A DNA stretch of 64,000 bases, taken from NCBI GenBank assembly GCA_040222995.1, contig JAVKBW010000087.1:186001-250000 (forward strand). The letters run 5' to 3'. This document shows, piece after piece, positions 54,128-62,517 of this stretch (the first letter of the stretch is position 1; each line of letters starts with the position of its first letter). The notes beneath the pieces were generated by a model. That model searched no databases. It had not been told where the DNA came from and saw only the letters and a list, made by a program, of their open reading frames with translations. This stretch comes from JAVKBW01 sp040222995 (GTDB taxonomy: Bacteria > Pseudomonadota > Alphaproteobacteria > UBA8366 > Aestuariispiraceae). The position numbers and the translations under genes are program-made.

Positions 54128-54781
54128 ATGGAAGACAACAGGGATGCGCTGCGGGGCGCCTTTGATGCGATCTGGCTATATATCGCCGGTCTGAAAGACA
54201 AGATAAACGGCAACAGCATTGATGTTCCGCCGTTCGTTCCACCGGTTGCCCGCACGGCGGATGCACCGCCGGAATCCCGCTTCGGAATTGATTTTCCTGT
54301 GTTGCGCCATGTCGACGAGGCAATCGCTCTCGCCCGGCAATACAGGGCGGCGTCGGTCGCCGACCACCTTGCCGACGCACTGCCCGCTTTGCGCTGGTCG
54401 CAGAACCCCAGCTACAACGAAACCAACTGTTCGCGCTCGCTGCTGGATGGCTATGCCTATGCCGCGATGGGCGGGCCGGATGGACCGATCGAATGCGCCG
54501 CGCCGCGCGGCGGGATCATGCTGATGGGGCCGCAGGTAACCTATCCCGATCATCGGCATGGCCCGAAGGAAATCTATCTCGTACTGACGCCGGGCGCGCA
54601 GTGGCGGCTGGATGAAGGCGACTGGTTCGATGTCGAAGCCGGCGATCTTTTGTATCATGACGCCTGGCAGATGCACGCCATCCGGACAACCGGTCGCCCG
54701 TTCCTCGCCTTTGCCGGCTGGATCGAGCCGGGGGAACGGGCCTCCATCGGCTGGGGCGACAAGGCCGCGGCCTCCGCTTGA
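54128..54781 (+). CDS. DMSP lyase-family cupin (DddL/DddQ-like)
   Basis: A 217-residue protein whose C-terminal cupin carries VTYPDHRHGPKEIYLVL. The metal ligands His144-x3-Glu148-x-Tyr150 and a second His in the YHDAWQMHAIRT segment (His183) match the His/Glu/Tyr/His pattern I recall for DMSP lyases such as DddQ. Such enzymes cleave dimethylsulfoniopropionate to dimethyl sulfide and acrylate. The N-terminal helical half is also family-like. Substrate is unproven: the family is broad. It is the last gene of the ABC importer operon, suggesting it acts on the imported compound. Confidence 0.75.
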   Translation: MEDNRDALRGAFDAIWLYIAGLKDKINGNSIDVPPFVPPVARTADAPPESRFGIDFPVLRHVDEAIALARQYRAASVADHLADALPALRWSQNPSYNETNCSRSLLDGYAYAAMGGPDGPIECAAPRGGIMLMGPQVTYPDHRHGPKEIYLVLTPGAQWRLDEGDWFDVEAGDLLYHDAWQMHAIRTTGRPFLAFAGWIEPGERASIGWGDKAAASA

Positions 54782-54793
54782 ACACGGACTGCT

Positions 54794-56293
54794 TTATTCC
54801 GCGACCTGGGTCTTTGGATTCTTCAGTTGCCGGTCGGCGATTTCCGCCAGAAGCCTGATGCCAGGCTCGATCAGGTTCTCCGGGATCGACGAGAATCCTA
54901 ACCGGAAGTAATTCCGGTGCCGGTTCGGCACGGCGAAGAAGATATCGCCGGGTTCAATAACAATGCCTTCCTTCAAGGCGTCGTCGGCCAGCATCCTTGC
55001 GTCGAACCCTTTCGGTCCCCGGATCCAGAACGATGTGCCGCCGAAAACCGGTGCCTGCGACCAGCCGGGGAAATGATCGACCAGCGCCAGCCCCATCGCC
55101 TCCCAGCGTTTCAGATAGGCGCGGTGCAGATGGTTGATCAGTGAATCGTGGCCGCCCAGCGACAGGAACAAAGCCACGACCCGCTGGTTGTTGCCGGGCG
55201 GGTGGCGATACATCAGCCGGCGCATTGCCCGCAATTCGTCAATCAGCTCGACCGGGCCGACAACGAAACCCATGCGCAGGCCCGGCATCATCGATTTCGA
55301 CAGACTGCCGACATGCAGAACCCGTCCGGCGCCATCCAGTGATTTCAGGGCAACGGTCGGTTCGCCCCGGTAGTTCGTTTCGTATTCGTAATCGTCCTCT
55401 ATGATCAGGGCGTCATTCCTATTTGCCCAGTCCAGCAGTTCCCGCCGTCGGGCAAGGCTCATCGTTTCATTGGTCGGATACTGATGGCTTGGGGTGACAT
55501 AGACGATTTCCGAGTCACCCAGCAGATCGACCCTTAATCCATCGTCATCCAGCGGGATCGGCCTGATATCGTCGCTGCGCAGTGAAAACATGTTGCGGAT
55601 ATCAGGATAGCCGGGGTCTTCTACCGCGACGGCGGTATGGTCGCGCACCAGCAGATGCGACAGCAGGTAAAGCGCGTTCTGCGCGCCCATCGTGACCAGA
55701 ATTTCCTCCGGCTTCGCCATCACCCCGCGCCGCGTCAGAATGCGCTGGCGGATTTGTTCTATCAACATCGGATCGTCGGCGTTGAACCGGTCGTCGGTCC
55801 AGGCGTCCAGCCATTTCAGGCTCATCGACTGCCGCATGCAGTCGCGCCACGCGCCGATCGGAAACAGCCTGGCATCGACCTGACCGTAGATGAACGGATA
55901 TTTGTAGTCGTGCCAGTTCTGCGGTTTTGAAATGTTGGTCTGCTGGCTCGGTTTCAGGCGCAGCTTGGATTGCCAGTCGACAGGTCTGCCTTGCGGCGCA
56001 GATGGCGGCGGTCGGTCGCCGGTTTGAGTCGAAATGCCACTGCGGACATTATCCGAGACATAAAAGCCGGATCGTTCCCTGGCGATCAGAAAGCCGTCCA
56101 CGGCCAGGGCCTGATAGGCCAGCATCACCGTATTGCGGGAAACGCCCAGCCGTTTCGCCATCGCCCGGGTCGACGGCACCGGAGATTTCGCCGGCAGTTG
56201 CCCGGCCAGCATGGCCGAGACCAGCATCTCGCGAATTTGCGATTGCAGGGTGGTCGCCTTGTCGCGTTCCACGTGAAACAGACTGTAGCGCAT
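54794..56293 (-). CDS. tauR: MocR/GntR-type transcriptional regulator, TauR-like
   Basis: A 499-residue regulator with an N-terminal GntR winged helix (residues 12-80, including VPSTRAMAKRLGVSRNTVMLAYQALAVDGF). A linker is followed by a class I aminotransferase-like domain (about 130-490) with the PLP lysine in GSLSKSMMPGLRMGF. MocR proteins sense an amino compound through PLP. The divergent tpa gene and the direct repeats between them point to TauR, the taurine-responsive activator. Confidence 0.88.
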   Translation of the reverse strand: MRYSLFHVERDKATTLQSQIREMLVSAMLAGQLPAKSPVPSTRAMAKRLGVSRNTVMLAYQALAVDGFLIARERSGFYVSDNVRSGISTQTGDRPPPSAPQGRPVDWQSKLRLKPSQQTNISKPQNWHDYKYPFIYGQVDARLFPIGAWRDCMRQSMSLKWLDAWTDDRFNADDPMLIEQIRQRILTRRGVMAKPEEILVTMGAQNALYLLSHLLVRDHTAVAVEDPGYPDIRNMFSLRSDDIRPIPLDDDGLRVDLLGDSEIVYVTPSHQYPTNETMSLARRRELLDWANRNDALIIEDDYEYETNYRGEPTVALKSLDGAGRVLHVGSLSKSMMPGLRMGFVVGPVELIDELRAMRRLMYRHPPGNNQRVVALFLSLGGHDSLINHLHRAYLKRWEAMGLALVDHFPGWSQAPVFGGTSFWIRGPKGFDARMLADDALKEGIVIEPGDIFFAVPNRHRNYFRLGFSSIPENLIEPGIRLLAEIADRQLKNPKTQVAE

Positions 56294-56341
56294 TGTCGAT
56301 CTCTATCCTGTCCGGCCATATCCGGGAAAACAGCGAGCTAT

Positions 56342-56373
56342 CTGGCTCTATTATCAGATCAGGCTGGCTCTAT
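56342..56373. promoter_or_regulatory. direct-repeat operator between tauR and tpa
   Basis: CTGGCTCTAT occurs twice, at 56342-56351 and 56364-56373, with a 22-base period (two helical turns). MocR regulators bind paired direct repeats, and TauR of Rhodobacter is reported to use CTGGAC-type repeats in the same tauR-tpa spacer. No good sigma70 boxes follow, consistent with activation. Confidence 0.7.
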
Positions 56374-56453
56374 CGCAAGGGCCGGCTTTCGGTTCATATG
56401 GCACAGTGCGCCCTGATGGGCGTTTCCCTGAATTTCTCGATTGGATGAGTGCT

Positions 56454-57791
56454 ATGAATGTCGTCGCAAAACCGCTGGAACGGTTCTCCACCAACTCGCT
56501 GGAACAGCACTGGATGCCGTTTTCCGCGAACCGCGACTTCAAGGCCGCGCCCCGCCTGATCACCAAAAGCGAAGGCATGTATCTGTGGAACCAGAACGGC
56601 GACAAGCTGATCGACGGCTGTTCCGGCCTGTTCAATGTCGCGGCCGGTCATGGCCGGCGCGAAATCGCCGACGCGGTTTATGCCCAGATGCTGCAGAACG
56701 ACTACACCTCGCCGTTCCAGACCGGTCAGCCGACGTCCTTTGCGCTGGCGGCCAAGCTTTCCAACATGCTGCCGGAACCGTTCAATCATGTGTTCTTCAC
56801 CAATTCCGGGTCGGAATCGATCGACACCGCGCTGAAGATGGTGATGGCGTATCACCGCGCGCGCGGCGATGGTCAGCGCATCCGGTTCGTATCTCGCGAA
56901 CGCGCCTATCACGGCGTCAACATGGGCGGTGTGTCGCTGTCGGGCATGGTCAAGAACCGCGAAACCTTCCCGGTCGTGATGCCGAATATCGTGATGATCC
57001 GCCACACCTGGAACGCGGACGAACTTTTCGTCAACGGCCAGCCGGAAACCGGCGCGGAACTGGCGAACGATCTGCAGCGCCATTGCGAAACCTATGGCGG
57101 CTCGACCATCGCTGCTGTGTTCGTGGAACCGGTTGCCGGCTCCACCGGCACGCTGGCCCCGCCGAAAGGCTATCTGGAACGCCTGCGTGAAATCTGCGAT
57201 CAGCACGGCATCCTGCTGGTCTTTGATGAAGTCATCACCGGCTTCGGCCGGCTGGGCGCGCCGTTCGCGGCGGACAAGTTCGGCGTCATGCCGGATATCA
57301 TGACCATGGCGAAGGCGCTGACCAACGGTGCGATCCCGATGGGCGCGGTGGCGGCGACGGATACGGTGTACGAAACCGTCACCAACGCAGCGCCGGAAAA
57401 CGCCATCGAATTCTTCCATGGCTATACCTATTCCGGTCATCCGGCCGCCTGCGCCGCCGGCCTCGCAACCCTGCAGATCTACGAAGATGAAGGCCTGTTC
57501 GAACGGGCCGCCAGCCTGTCCGGTTACTTCGCCGATGCCATCTTCTCGCTGAAGGATCTGCCGGTTGTGAAAGACCTGCGGGCCATCGGCATGATGTCGG
57601 GCGTCGAGCTGCATCCGATGGAAGGCAAGCCGGGCATTCGCGGCAACGAAACCCAGAAGAAACTGTTCTGGAACGGTTGCCACTGCAAGTTCACCGGCGA
57701 CACGGCGATCATCGCCCCGTCGCTGATCGTCGAGAAAAGCCAGATCGACGAAATCATCGACGTCTTCAGAAAGACGCTGTCGGAAATCTGA
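56454..57791 (+). CDS. tpa: taurine:pyruvate aminotransferase
   Basis: A 445-residue class III omega-aminotransferase. The opening LEQHWMPFSANRDFKAAPRL is typical of the omega-amino acid:pyruvate group. SGSESIDTALKM binds PLP phosphate, FDEVITGFGRLG gives the PLP Asp, and the Schiff-base Lys287 is in TMAKALTNGAIPMGAV. It transfers the amino group of taurine to pyruvate, making sulfoacetaldehyde and alanine. The family also includes beta-alanine and hypotaurine enzymes; tauR and xsc nearby favour taurine. The start may instead be the ATG at 56445. Followed by a strong terminator. Confidence 0.88.
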   Translation: MNVVAKPLERFSTNSLEQHWMPFSANRDFKAAPRLITKSEGMYLWNQNGDKLIDGCSGLFNVAAGHGRREIADAVYAQMLQNDYTSPFQTGQPTSFALAAKLSNMLPEPFNHVFFTNSGSESIDTALKMVMAYHRARGDGQRIRFVSRERAYHGVNMGGVSLSGMVKNRETFPVVMPNIVMIRHTWNADELFVNGQPETGAELANDLQRHCETYGGSTIAAVFVEPVAGSTGTLAPPKGYLERLREICDQHGILLVFDEVITGFGRLGAPFAADKFGVMPDIMTMAKALTNGAIPMGAVAATDTVYETVTNAAPENAIEFFHGYTYSGHPAACAAGLATLQIYEDEGLFERAASLSGYFADAIFSLKDLPVVKDLRAIGMMSGVELHPMEGKPGIRGNETQKKLFWNGCHCKFTGDTAIIAPSLIVEKSQIDEIIDVFRKTLSEI

Positions 57792-57811
57792 TCTGACAAA
57801 AATCCAGCAGG

Positions 57812-57838
57812 CGGCCCTCACGCAGTGGGGGCCGTTTT
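57812..57838 (+). terminator. rho-independent terminator of tpa
   Basis: A 10-bp stem (57812-57821 with 57825-57834, one G-T pair), a three-base loop and TTTT. It isolates tpa from the toxin-antitoxin genes. Confidence 0.85.
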
Positions 57839-57955
57839 GCTTTCTGTATAATCTTGGTCATCGACAGTATCTAACTCTACGAAATTTAGGGTTAATCGAA
57901 TAGTTGGCAAAGATTGTCAATAATGTGGTATGCAATGGGCGTAGAGGAGGTACCA

Positions 57956-58189
57956 ATGGCCACAATGAATGTTTCCCTGCCCCAACCGATGAAGCACTGG
58001 GTCGAATCGCAGGCGCGTACCGGACGCTACAGCAATGCCAGTGACTATGTGCGCGATCTGATCCGGCGCGATCAGGAACGCAGCGCCCGGACTGAACAGA
58101 TGCAGGCATTGATAACCGAAGGCCTGGAAAGCGGTATTGCCGAGGGCTTCAGCATGGATGCGATTCAGGCAGAGCTCGACGACGCCTGA
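57956..58189 (+). CDS. parD: ParD-type antitoxin
   Basis: A 77-residue ribbon-helix-helix antitoxin. The N-terminal MATMNVSLPQPMKHWVESQ and YSNASDYVRDLIRRDQER are typical of the ParD/CC2985 group. The C-terminal half (residues 50-77) would wrap the toxin. GAGGAGG five bases before the ATG at 57956 fixes the start. It overlaps parE by one base (TGATG). The upstream 110 bases are AT-rich compared with the surroundings and probably contain the autoregulated promoter. Confidence 0.92.
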   Translation: MATMNVSLPQPMKHWVESQARTGRYSNASDYVRDLIRRDQERSARTEQMQALITEGLESGIAEGFSMDAIQAELDDA

Positions 58190-58485
58190 TGGCCCGGTAT
58201 CGGGTCAGCAAAAAGGCGCAGGACGATATCCGAAACATTGGCCGGTATACACAACAGAAATGGGGAAAAGCGCAGCGCCGAAAATATTTATCCGGCATGA
58301 ATGCGCAATTACAATTCCTGGCCGACAATCCCAATCTGGCTGTTGAGCGGGATGAGTTCGTTCCGCCGGTCAGACTCTTTCGATACCAAAGTCACCTGAT
58401 CGTCTTTTTGGCTGATGAAAGCGGAATTCTGATTGTTCGCGTTCTTCATGAAAACATGGATGTTGCGAACAAACTTGACCGATAG
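58189..58485 (+). CDS. parE: ParE/RelE-superfamily toxin
   Basis: A 98-residue toxin of the ParE fold. It has YRVSKKAQDDIRNIGRYTQQKWGKAQRRKYL at the start, and the late strand GILIVRVLHENMD matches the conserved V-x-R-V/I-L-H of the family. ParE toxins inhibit DNA gyrase. It is coupled to parD and shows the lower GC of a mobile module. It converges on ackA. Confidence 0.92.
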   Translation: MARYRVSKKAQDDIRNIGRYTQQKWGKAQRRKYLSGMNAQLQFLADNPNLAVERDEFVPPVRLFRYQSHLIVFLADESGILIVRVLHENMDVANKLDR

Positions 58486-58507
58486 AACGGTCCGGTTTGT
58501 GAGGATG

Positions 58508-59680
58508 CTAGGAATTTAGCAGGCGTCGCATCGCGTTGGCGATCACCGCTTCTTCGTTGGTGGGGATGATGTGGGCGGTCATCCTCGAGTCGGCCCCTGA
58601 TATGCAGCACGCGGCCCTCTCGTTCGCGGACGCGTCGAGCGTGCAGCCCAGCCACCCGCACCCCTCGATCACCCGCGCGCGAATGGCGGCGGCGTTCTCG
58701 CCGATCCCGGCGGTGAAAACCAGCGCATCGACGCCGCCGATTTCCGCTGCGATTGCGCCGATCTCGCGGATGATGCGATGGATGTAGACATCGACGGCCA
58801 GTTTTGCGGCGGGGGTTTCGCTTGTCATCAATACCCGCATGTCGTTCGACAGGCCGGAAATGCCTTTCAGTCCGCTTTCCCTGAACAGGATGCGGCGCAC
58901 CTCACCCGCTGTCATTCCCAGTTCTTCGAAAAGAAACAGGATGGCGCCAGGGTCGGTCAGGCCGGGGCGTTCGCCCATCACCAATCCATCCAGCGGAGTG
59001 AAGCCCATCGTTGTGGCCCGGCTGATGCCGCCAACCATGCCGCACAGGCTTGCCCCGTTGCCGAGATGGGCAACGATGGTTCTGCCCTCAGCCGCCGCTG
59101 GCGGAAGATGGGCGGCGATCCACTGATAGGACAGGCCGTGGAATCCGTATCGACGCACACCCTTTTCGGTAATGCTTTGCGGCAGGGCGATGACGCGGGC
59201 TTTGGCCGGGATGGTGGCGTGGAAGGCGGTATCGAAACAGGCGATCTGCGGCAGATCGGGAAAGATATCCGCAACGGCGCGGATTGCCGCCAGATTATGC
59301 GGTTGATGCGTTCGCGCCAGTGGCGCCAGCCTTTCCAGCTTCGCCAGCACATCCGCATCGACAAGAACCGGTTCGATAAAATCCGATCCGCCATGCACGA
59401 CGCGATGACCGGCGGCGAGGAACGTCCCGGACAGGTCCTGCAGTCTGGTCAGCAACCAGGAACAGGCATCGACATGACTGTGCAGGTCTTTCGGATCGGG
59501 CGATCCCGCCTCGACAGGATGGACCGAGCCATCTCGGATGCGGGCCGACGCATCGTCACTGCCGATCCGCTCGACGGCGGCCGTCAGCAGGGGCGCATCG
59601 CCTTCCGACGCCGGAAACACGGCCGCCTTGATGCTGGATGAACCGGCATTGACAATCAGCAGGCCGTGGTCATCGGGCAT
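58508..59680 (-). CDS. ackA: acetate kinase
   Basis: A 390-residue ASKHA-fold kinase. LIVNAGSSSIKAAVF is at the N-terminus, FDTAFHATIP and RRYGFHGLSY follow, and HLGNGASLCGMVGG lies near 205. The C-terminal VFTAGIGENAAAIR ends the set. It makes ATP and acetate from acetyl phosphate. It starts ten bases after xsc on the same strand, so it probably uses the acetyl phosphate Xsc releases. The usual partner in such operons is phosphotransacetylase. Confidence 0.94.
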   Translation of the reverse strand: MPDDHGLLIVNAGSSSIKAAVFPASEGDAPLLTAAVERIGSDDASARIRDGSVHPVEAGSPDPKDLHSHVDACSWLLTRLQDLSGTFLAAGHRVVHGGSDFIEPVLVDADVLAKLERLAPLARTHQPHNLAAIRAVADIFPDLPQIACFDTAFHATIPAKARVIALPQSITEKGVRRYGFHGLSYQWIAAHLPPAAAEGRTIVAHLGNGASLCGMVGGISRATTMGFTPLDGLVMGERPGLTDPGAILFLFEELGMTAGEVRRILFRESGLKGISGLSNDMRVLMTSETPAAKLAVDVYIHRIIREIGAIAAEIGGVDALVFTAGIGENAAAIRARVIEGCGWLGCTLDASANERAACCISGADSRMTAHIIPTNEEAVIANAMRRLLNS

Positions 59681-59690
59681 CGGGGTCGGG

Positions 59691-61472
59691 TTACGCCGCG
59701 CCTTTTTGCGGGCGCATGTCGTTCGGGTCGATACCGGCGACCGCGACCGGCTTTTTCATCGCGTCGCGGCGGAACGGCTCGCCCAGTTCCTGGTTCAGGA
59801 TGACTTCGATAAAGGTTGTTTCGCCGCGCTTCATCTGTCCCTCAACGGCGGTGGCCAGCGCCTTGGTCAGATCGGCCATGGTGGTGACCTGCACGCCGAT
59901 CAGCCCGCAGGCATCGGCGATCTTGGCGTATTGAACATCGAGATTGAGTTCGGTGCCGACGAAATTGTCGTCGAACCACAGCGTCGTGTTGCGCTTTTCC
60001 GCGCCCCACTGGTAGTTGCGAAAAATCACCATGGTGATCGGCGGCCAGTCATCGCGGCCGCAGGCGGTCATTTCATTCATCGAAATGCCGAACGCGCCGT
60101 CGCCGGCGAACCCGACCACCGGCGTATCAGGGCAACCGATCTTCGCACCCAGAATGGAGGGCAGGCCGTAGCCGCACGGGCCGAACAGGCCGGGCGCGAG
60201 GTATTTGCGGCCTTCCTCGAAGCTCGGATAGGCGTTGCCGATGGCGCAGTTGTTGCCGATATCGGATGAAATGATGGCATCCTTCGGCAGCGACTGCTGG
60301 ATCGCGCGCCATGCCATGCGCGGGCTCATCCGTTCCGGGTCGCGGTTGCGGGCGCGTTCGTTCCAGGTCGTGCCGGGGTCGTCATCTTCGTGATCCATCG
60401 ACGACAGGGCCTGCAGCCAGGCGGATTTTGTCTGATGCACCAGCGCCTCGCGGTCTGACCGTCCGGCGTCGCCGGCTGTCGCGGTCAGCCGGTCGAAAAT
60501 CTGTTCGGCGACCAGTTTTGCATCGCCCTGAATGCCGACCGTGACTTTCTTGGTCAGGCCGATCCGGTCGGCGTTGATGTCGACCTGGATGATCTTCGCG
60601 GTCTTCGGCCAGTAGTCGATGCCGTAACCGGGCAGGGTCGAGAACGGGTTGAGCCGTGTGCCGAGCGCCAGCACCACATCGGCCTTTGCGATAATCTCCA
60701 TCGCTGCTTTCGACCCGTTGTAGCCAAGCGGGCCACAGGCAAGCGGATGGCTGCCGGGGAAAGCGTCGTTGTGCTGGTAGTTGCAGCAGACCGGCGCGGA
60801 CAGTCGTTCGGCCAGCGAAACCGACGCGGGGATTGCGCCGGAGAGAATCACGCCGGCGCCGTTCAGGATGACCGGGAAATTCGCGTTCGACAGCAAATCG
60901 GCGGCGGCATCGATGCCTTGCCTGCCGCCCGGCGACCGTTCAATGTCGATGATCTGCGGCAGCTCGATATCGACCACCTGCGTAAAGTAGTCACGCGGCA
61001 CGTTGATCTGCGCCGGGGCGGAGCCGCGCCAGGCTTTTTCGATCACCCGGTTCAGCACTTCCGCCATCCGCGTCGGGTCGCGCACTTCTTCCTGATAACA
61101 CACCATGTCCTTGAACAGGGCCATCTGTTCGACTTCCTGGAAACCGCCCTGGCCGATGGTCTTGTTAGCGGCCTGCGGCGTCACCAGCAGCATCGGCGTG
61201 TGGTTCCAGTAGGCGGTCTTGATCGGCGTGACGAAATTGGTAATGCCGGGGCCGTTCTGCGCCACGGCCATCGCCATCTTGCCAGTCGCACGCGAATAGC
61301 CGTCGGCGGACATGCCGGCATTGCATTCATGCGCGCAGTCCCAGAACTTGATTCCGGCCTGAGGAAACAGATCGGAAATCGGCATCATGGCCGAGCCGAT
61401 GATGCCGAATGCATGTTCGATTCCATGCATCTGCAGAACTTTTACGAAGGCTTCCTCGGTTGTCATTTTCAT
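59691..61472 (-). CDS. xsc: sulfoacetaldehyde acetyltransferase
   Basis: A 593-residue thiamine diphosphate enzyme that converts sulfoacetaldehyde and phosphate to acetyl phosphate and sulfite, the key desulfonation step of taurine dissimilation. The N-terminal HGIEHAFGIIGSAMMPISDLFP and NAGMSADGYSRATGKM, and the ThDP motif GDGAFGISMNEM with NYQWGAEKRN, are characteristic of Xsc within the acetolactate synthase family. I favour the ATG at 61472, with GAGGAAAC upstream, over the one at 61487. It is the first gene of the xsc-ackA unit. Confidence 0.95.
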   Translation of the reverse strand: MKMTTEEAFVKVLQMHGIEHAFGIIGSAMMPISDLFPQAGIKFWDCAHECNAGMSADGYSRATGKMAMAVAQNGPGITNFVTPIKTAYWNHTPMLLVTPQAANKTIGQGGFQEVEQMALFKDMVCYQEEVRDPTRMAEVLNRVIEKAWRGSAPAQINVPRDYFTQVVDIELPQIIDIERSPGGRQGIDAAADLLSNANFPVILNGAGVILSGAIPASVSLAERLSAPVCCNYQHNDAFPGSHPLACGPLGYNGSKAAMEIIAKADVVLALGTRLNPFSTLPGYGIDYWPKTAKIIQVDINADRIGLTKKVTVGIQGDAKLVAEQIFDRLTATAGDAGRSDREALVHQTKSAWLQALSSMDHEDDDPGTTWNERARNRDPERMSPRMAWRAIQQSLPKDAIISSDIGNNCAIGNAYPSFEEGRKYLAPGLFGPCGYGLPSILGAKIGCPDTPVVGFAGDGAFGISMNEMTACGRDDWPPITMVIFRNYQWGAEKRNTTLWFDDNFVGTELNLDVQYAKIADACGLIGVQVTTMADLTKALATAVEGQMKRGETTFIEVILNQELGEPFRRDAMKKPVAVAGIDPNDMRPQKGAA

Positions 61473-61581
61473 TTCTTGTTTCCTCATTCAGCAATGCCGC
61501 TTCCATGGCGTTGGAAACGGTCGCGTGGCTTGGCATATATCTGCCCCACTCATAGCCCGGATTGGGAGTCGAACCGCAGGA

Positions 61582-61607
61582 CCAGTTCTGTCCAATCGTG
61601 GTGCCAG
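61582..61607. promoter_or_regulatory. possible second TauR-type site upstream of xsc
   Basis: On the minus strand CTGG occurs at 61607-61604 and 61585-61582, again with a 22-base period, within CTGGCACCAC and CTGGTCCTGC. The match to the tauR-tpa repeats covers only about five bases per half, so chance is likely enough that this stays tentative. The surrounding 240-base gap (61473-61712) shows no other feature I can support. Confidence 0.3.
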
Positions 61608-61712
61608 ACGGGTACCATGCGGACTGACCGAACGGGCCGGAAAAAGGCTTGCCACAGGGATACCGGATCGCCGACAAGTAACTGAACTTCAGGTCGTGGG
61701 GAGTATGGGTCA

Positions 61713-62432
61713 ATGGGCGGGTTTCTGGCGTTGGGATTTCTGATCGGCATGCAGCATGCGCTGGAAGCCGACCATCTGGCCGCCGTCGGCGCAATGGCGG
61801 CGAACGAAAAATCGTCGCGGCGCGGTCTCGCCCTGCGCGGTGCCGTTTGGGGCCTTGGCCATACGATAACCCTTTTTGCCATTTGCTCCGCCGTCATCAT
61901 GCTGGGCATGGCGCTGACCGACCGAGCGGCGGCCGGCCTTGAATTCGCAGTTGGGGTGATGCTTGTTCTGCTGGGCGTCGATGTGATCCGCCGCCTGCGC
62001 AAGAAGCGCATCCACTATCATGTCCATGCGCATGACGACAGCCGGCCCCATCTGCATGCCCACAGCCATGAAGGACAGGATGTGCCGCACGCGAACGACC
62101 CGCATGTTCACCGTCACCCGACGGGGTTTCCTGTTCGCGCGCTGTTCATCGGTCTGATTCACGGCGCAGCCGGGTCGGCGGGGCTGATCGCGCTGGCGGT
62201 TGCGGCGACGCAGGATCCGTGGCTGGCGGTCGCCTATGTTGCCGTGTTCGGATTCGGCTCGATTCTCGGCATGGCGGCGCTCAGCTTTGTCGCCGCCTGG
62301 CCCCTCGGCGCGATTGAAAAACATGCCAGGCTCGCCCATACCGGCCTTTCGATCGGCGCGGCAGTCCTGGCGATTGGTCTTGGCGTCAATGTGATGCTGG
62401 AAACCGGTGCGTTGGCGTTCGGGACTGCGTAG
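61713..62432 (+). CDS. NicO/UreH-type nickel/cobalt permease
   Basis: A 239-residue membrane protein with about six TMs. The NiCoT-like motif HALEADHLAAVG (H-x4-D-H) is in the first TM. A His-rich cytoplasmic loop lies at residues about 107-150 (HYHVHAHDD through HVHRH), and a second His motif, GLIHGAAGSAGL, follows it. These suggest transport of Ni or Co; the direction is unknown because the family holds both importers and exporters. It is divergent from xsc. A cobalt supply role for the cobalamin genes is conceivable. Confidence 0.8.
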   Translation: MGGFLALGFLIGMQHALEADHLAAVGAMAANEKSSRRGLALRGAVWGLGHTITLFAICSAVIMLGMALTDRAAAGLEFAVGVMLVLLGVDVIRRLRKKRIHYHVHAHDDSRPHLHAHSHEGQDVPHANDPHVHRHPTGFPVRALFIGLIHGAAGSAGLIALAVAATQDPWLAVAYVAVFGFGSILGMAALSFVAAWPLGAIEKHARLAHTGLSIGAAVLAIGLGVNVMLETGALAFGTA

Positions 62433-62517
62433 AAACCGACCGTCCCGGTAAAACTGGAGCATTCGCGCGGCATGCAATAGGCTGTGAAATGCAGCAGTAC
62501 AGCCCGGAACATACACT

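Noticed and set aside
61564..61575. tRNA T-arm-like GGTTCGACTCCC on the minus strand
   Set aside because: No acceptor, D or anticodon arm can be built around it and there is no CCA end.
61327..61794. 155-codon minus-strand frame across the xsc leader
   Set aside because: It overlaps the xsc start and the NicO start in other frames, and the sequence shows no domain.
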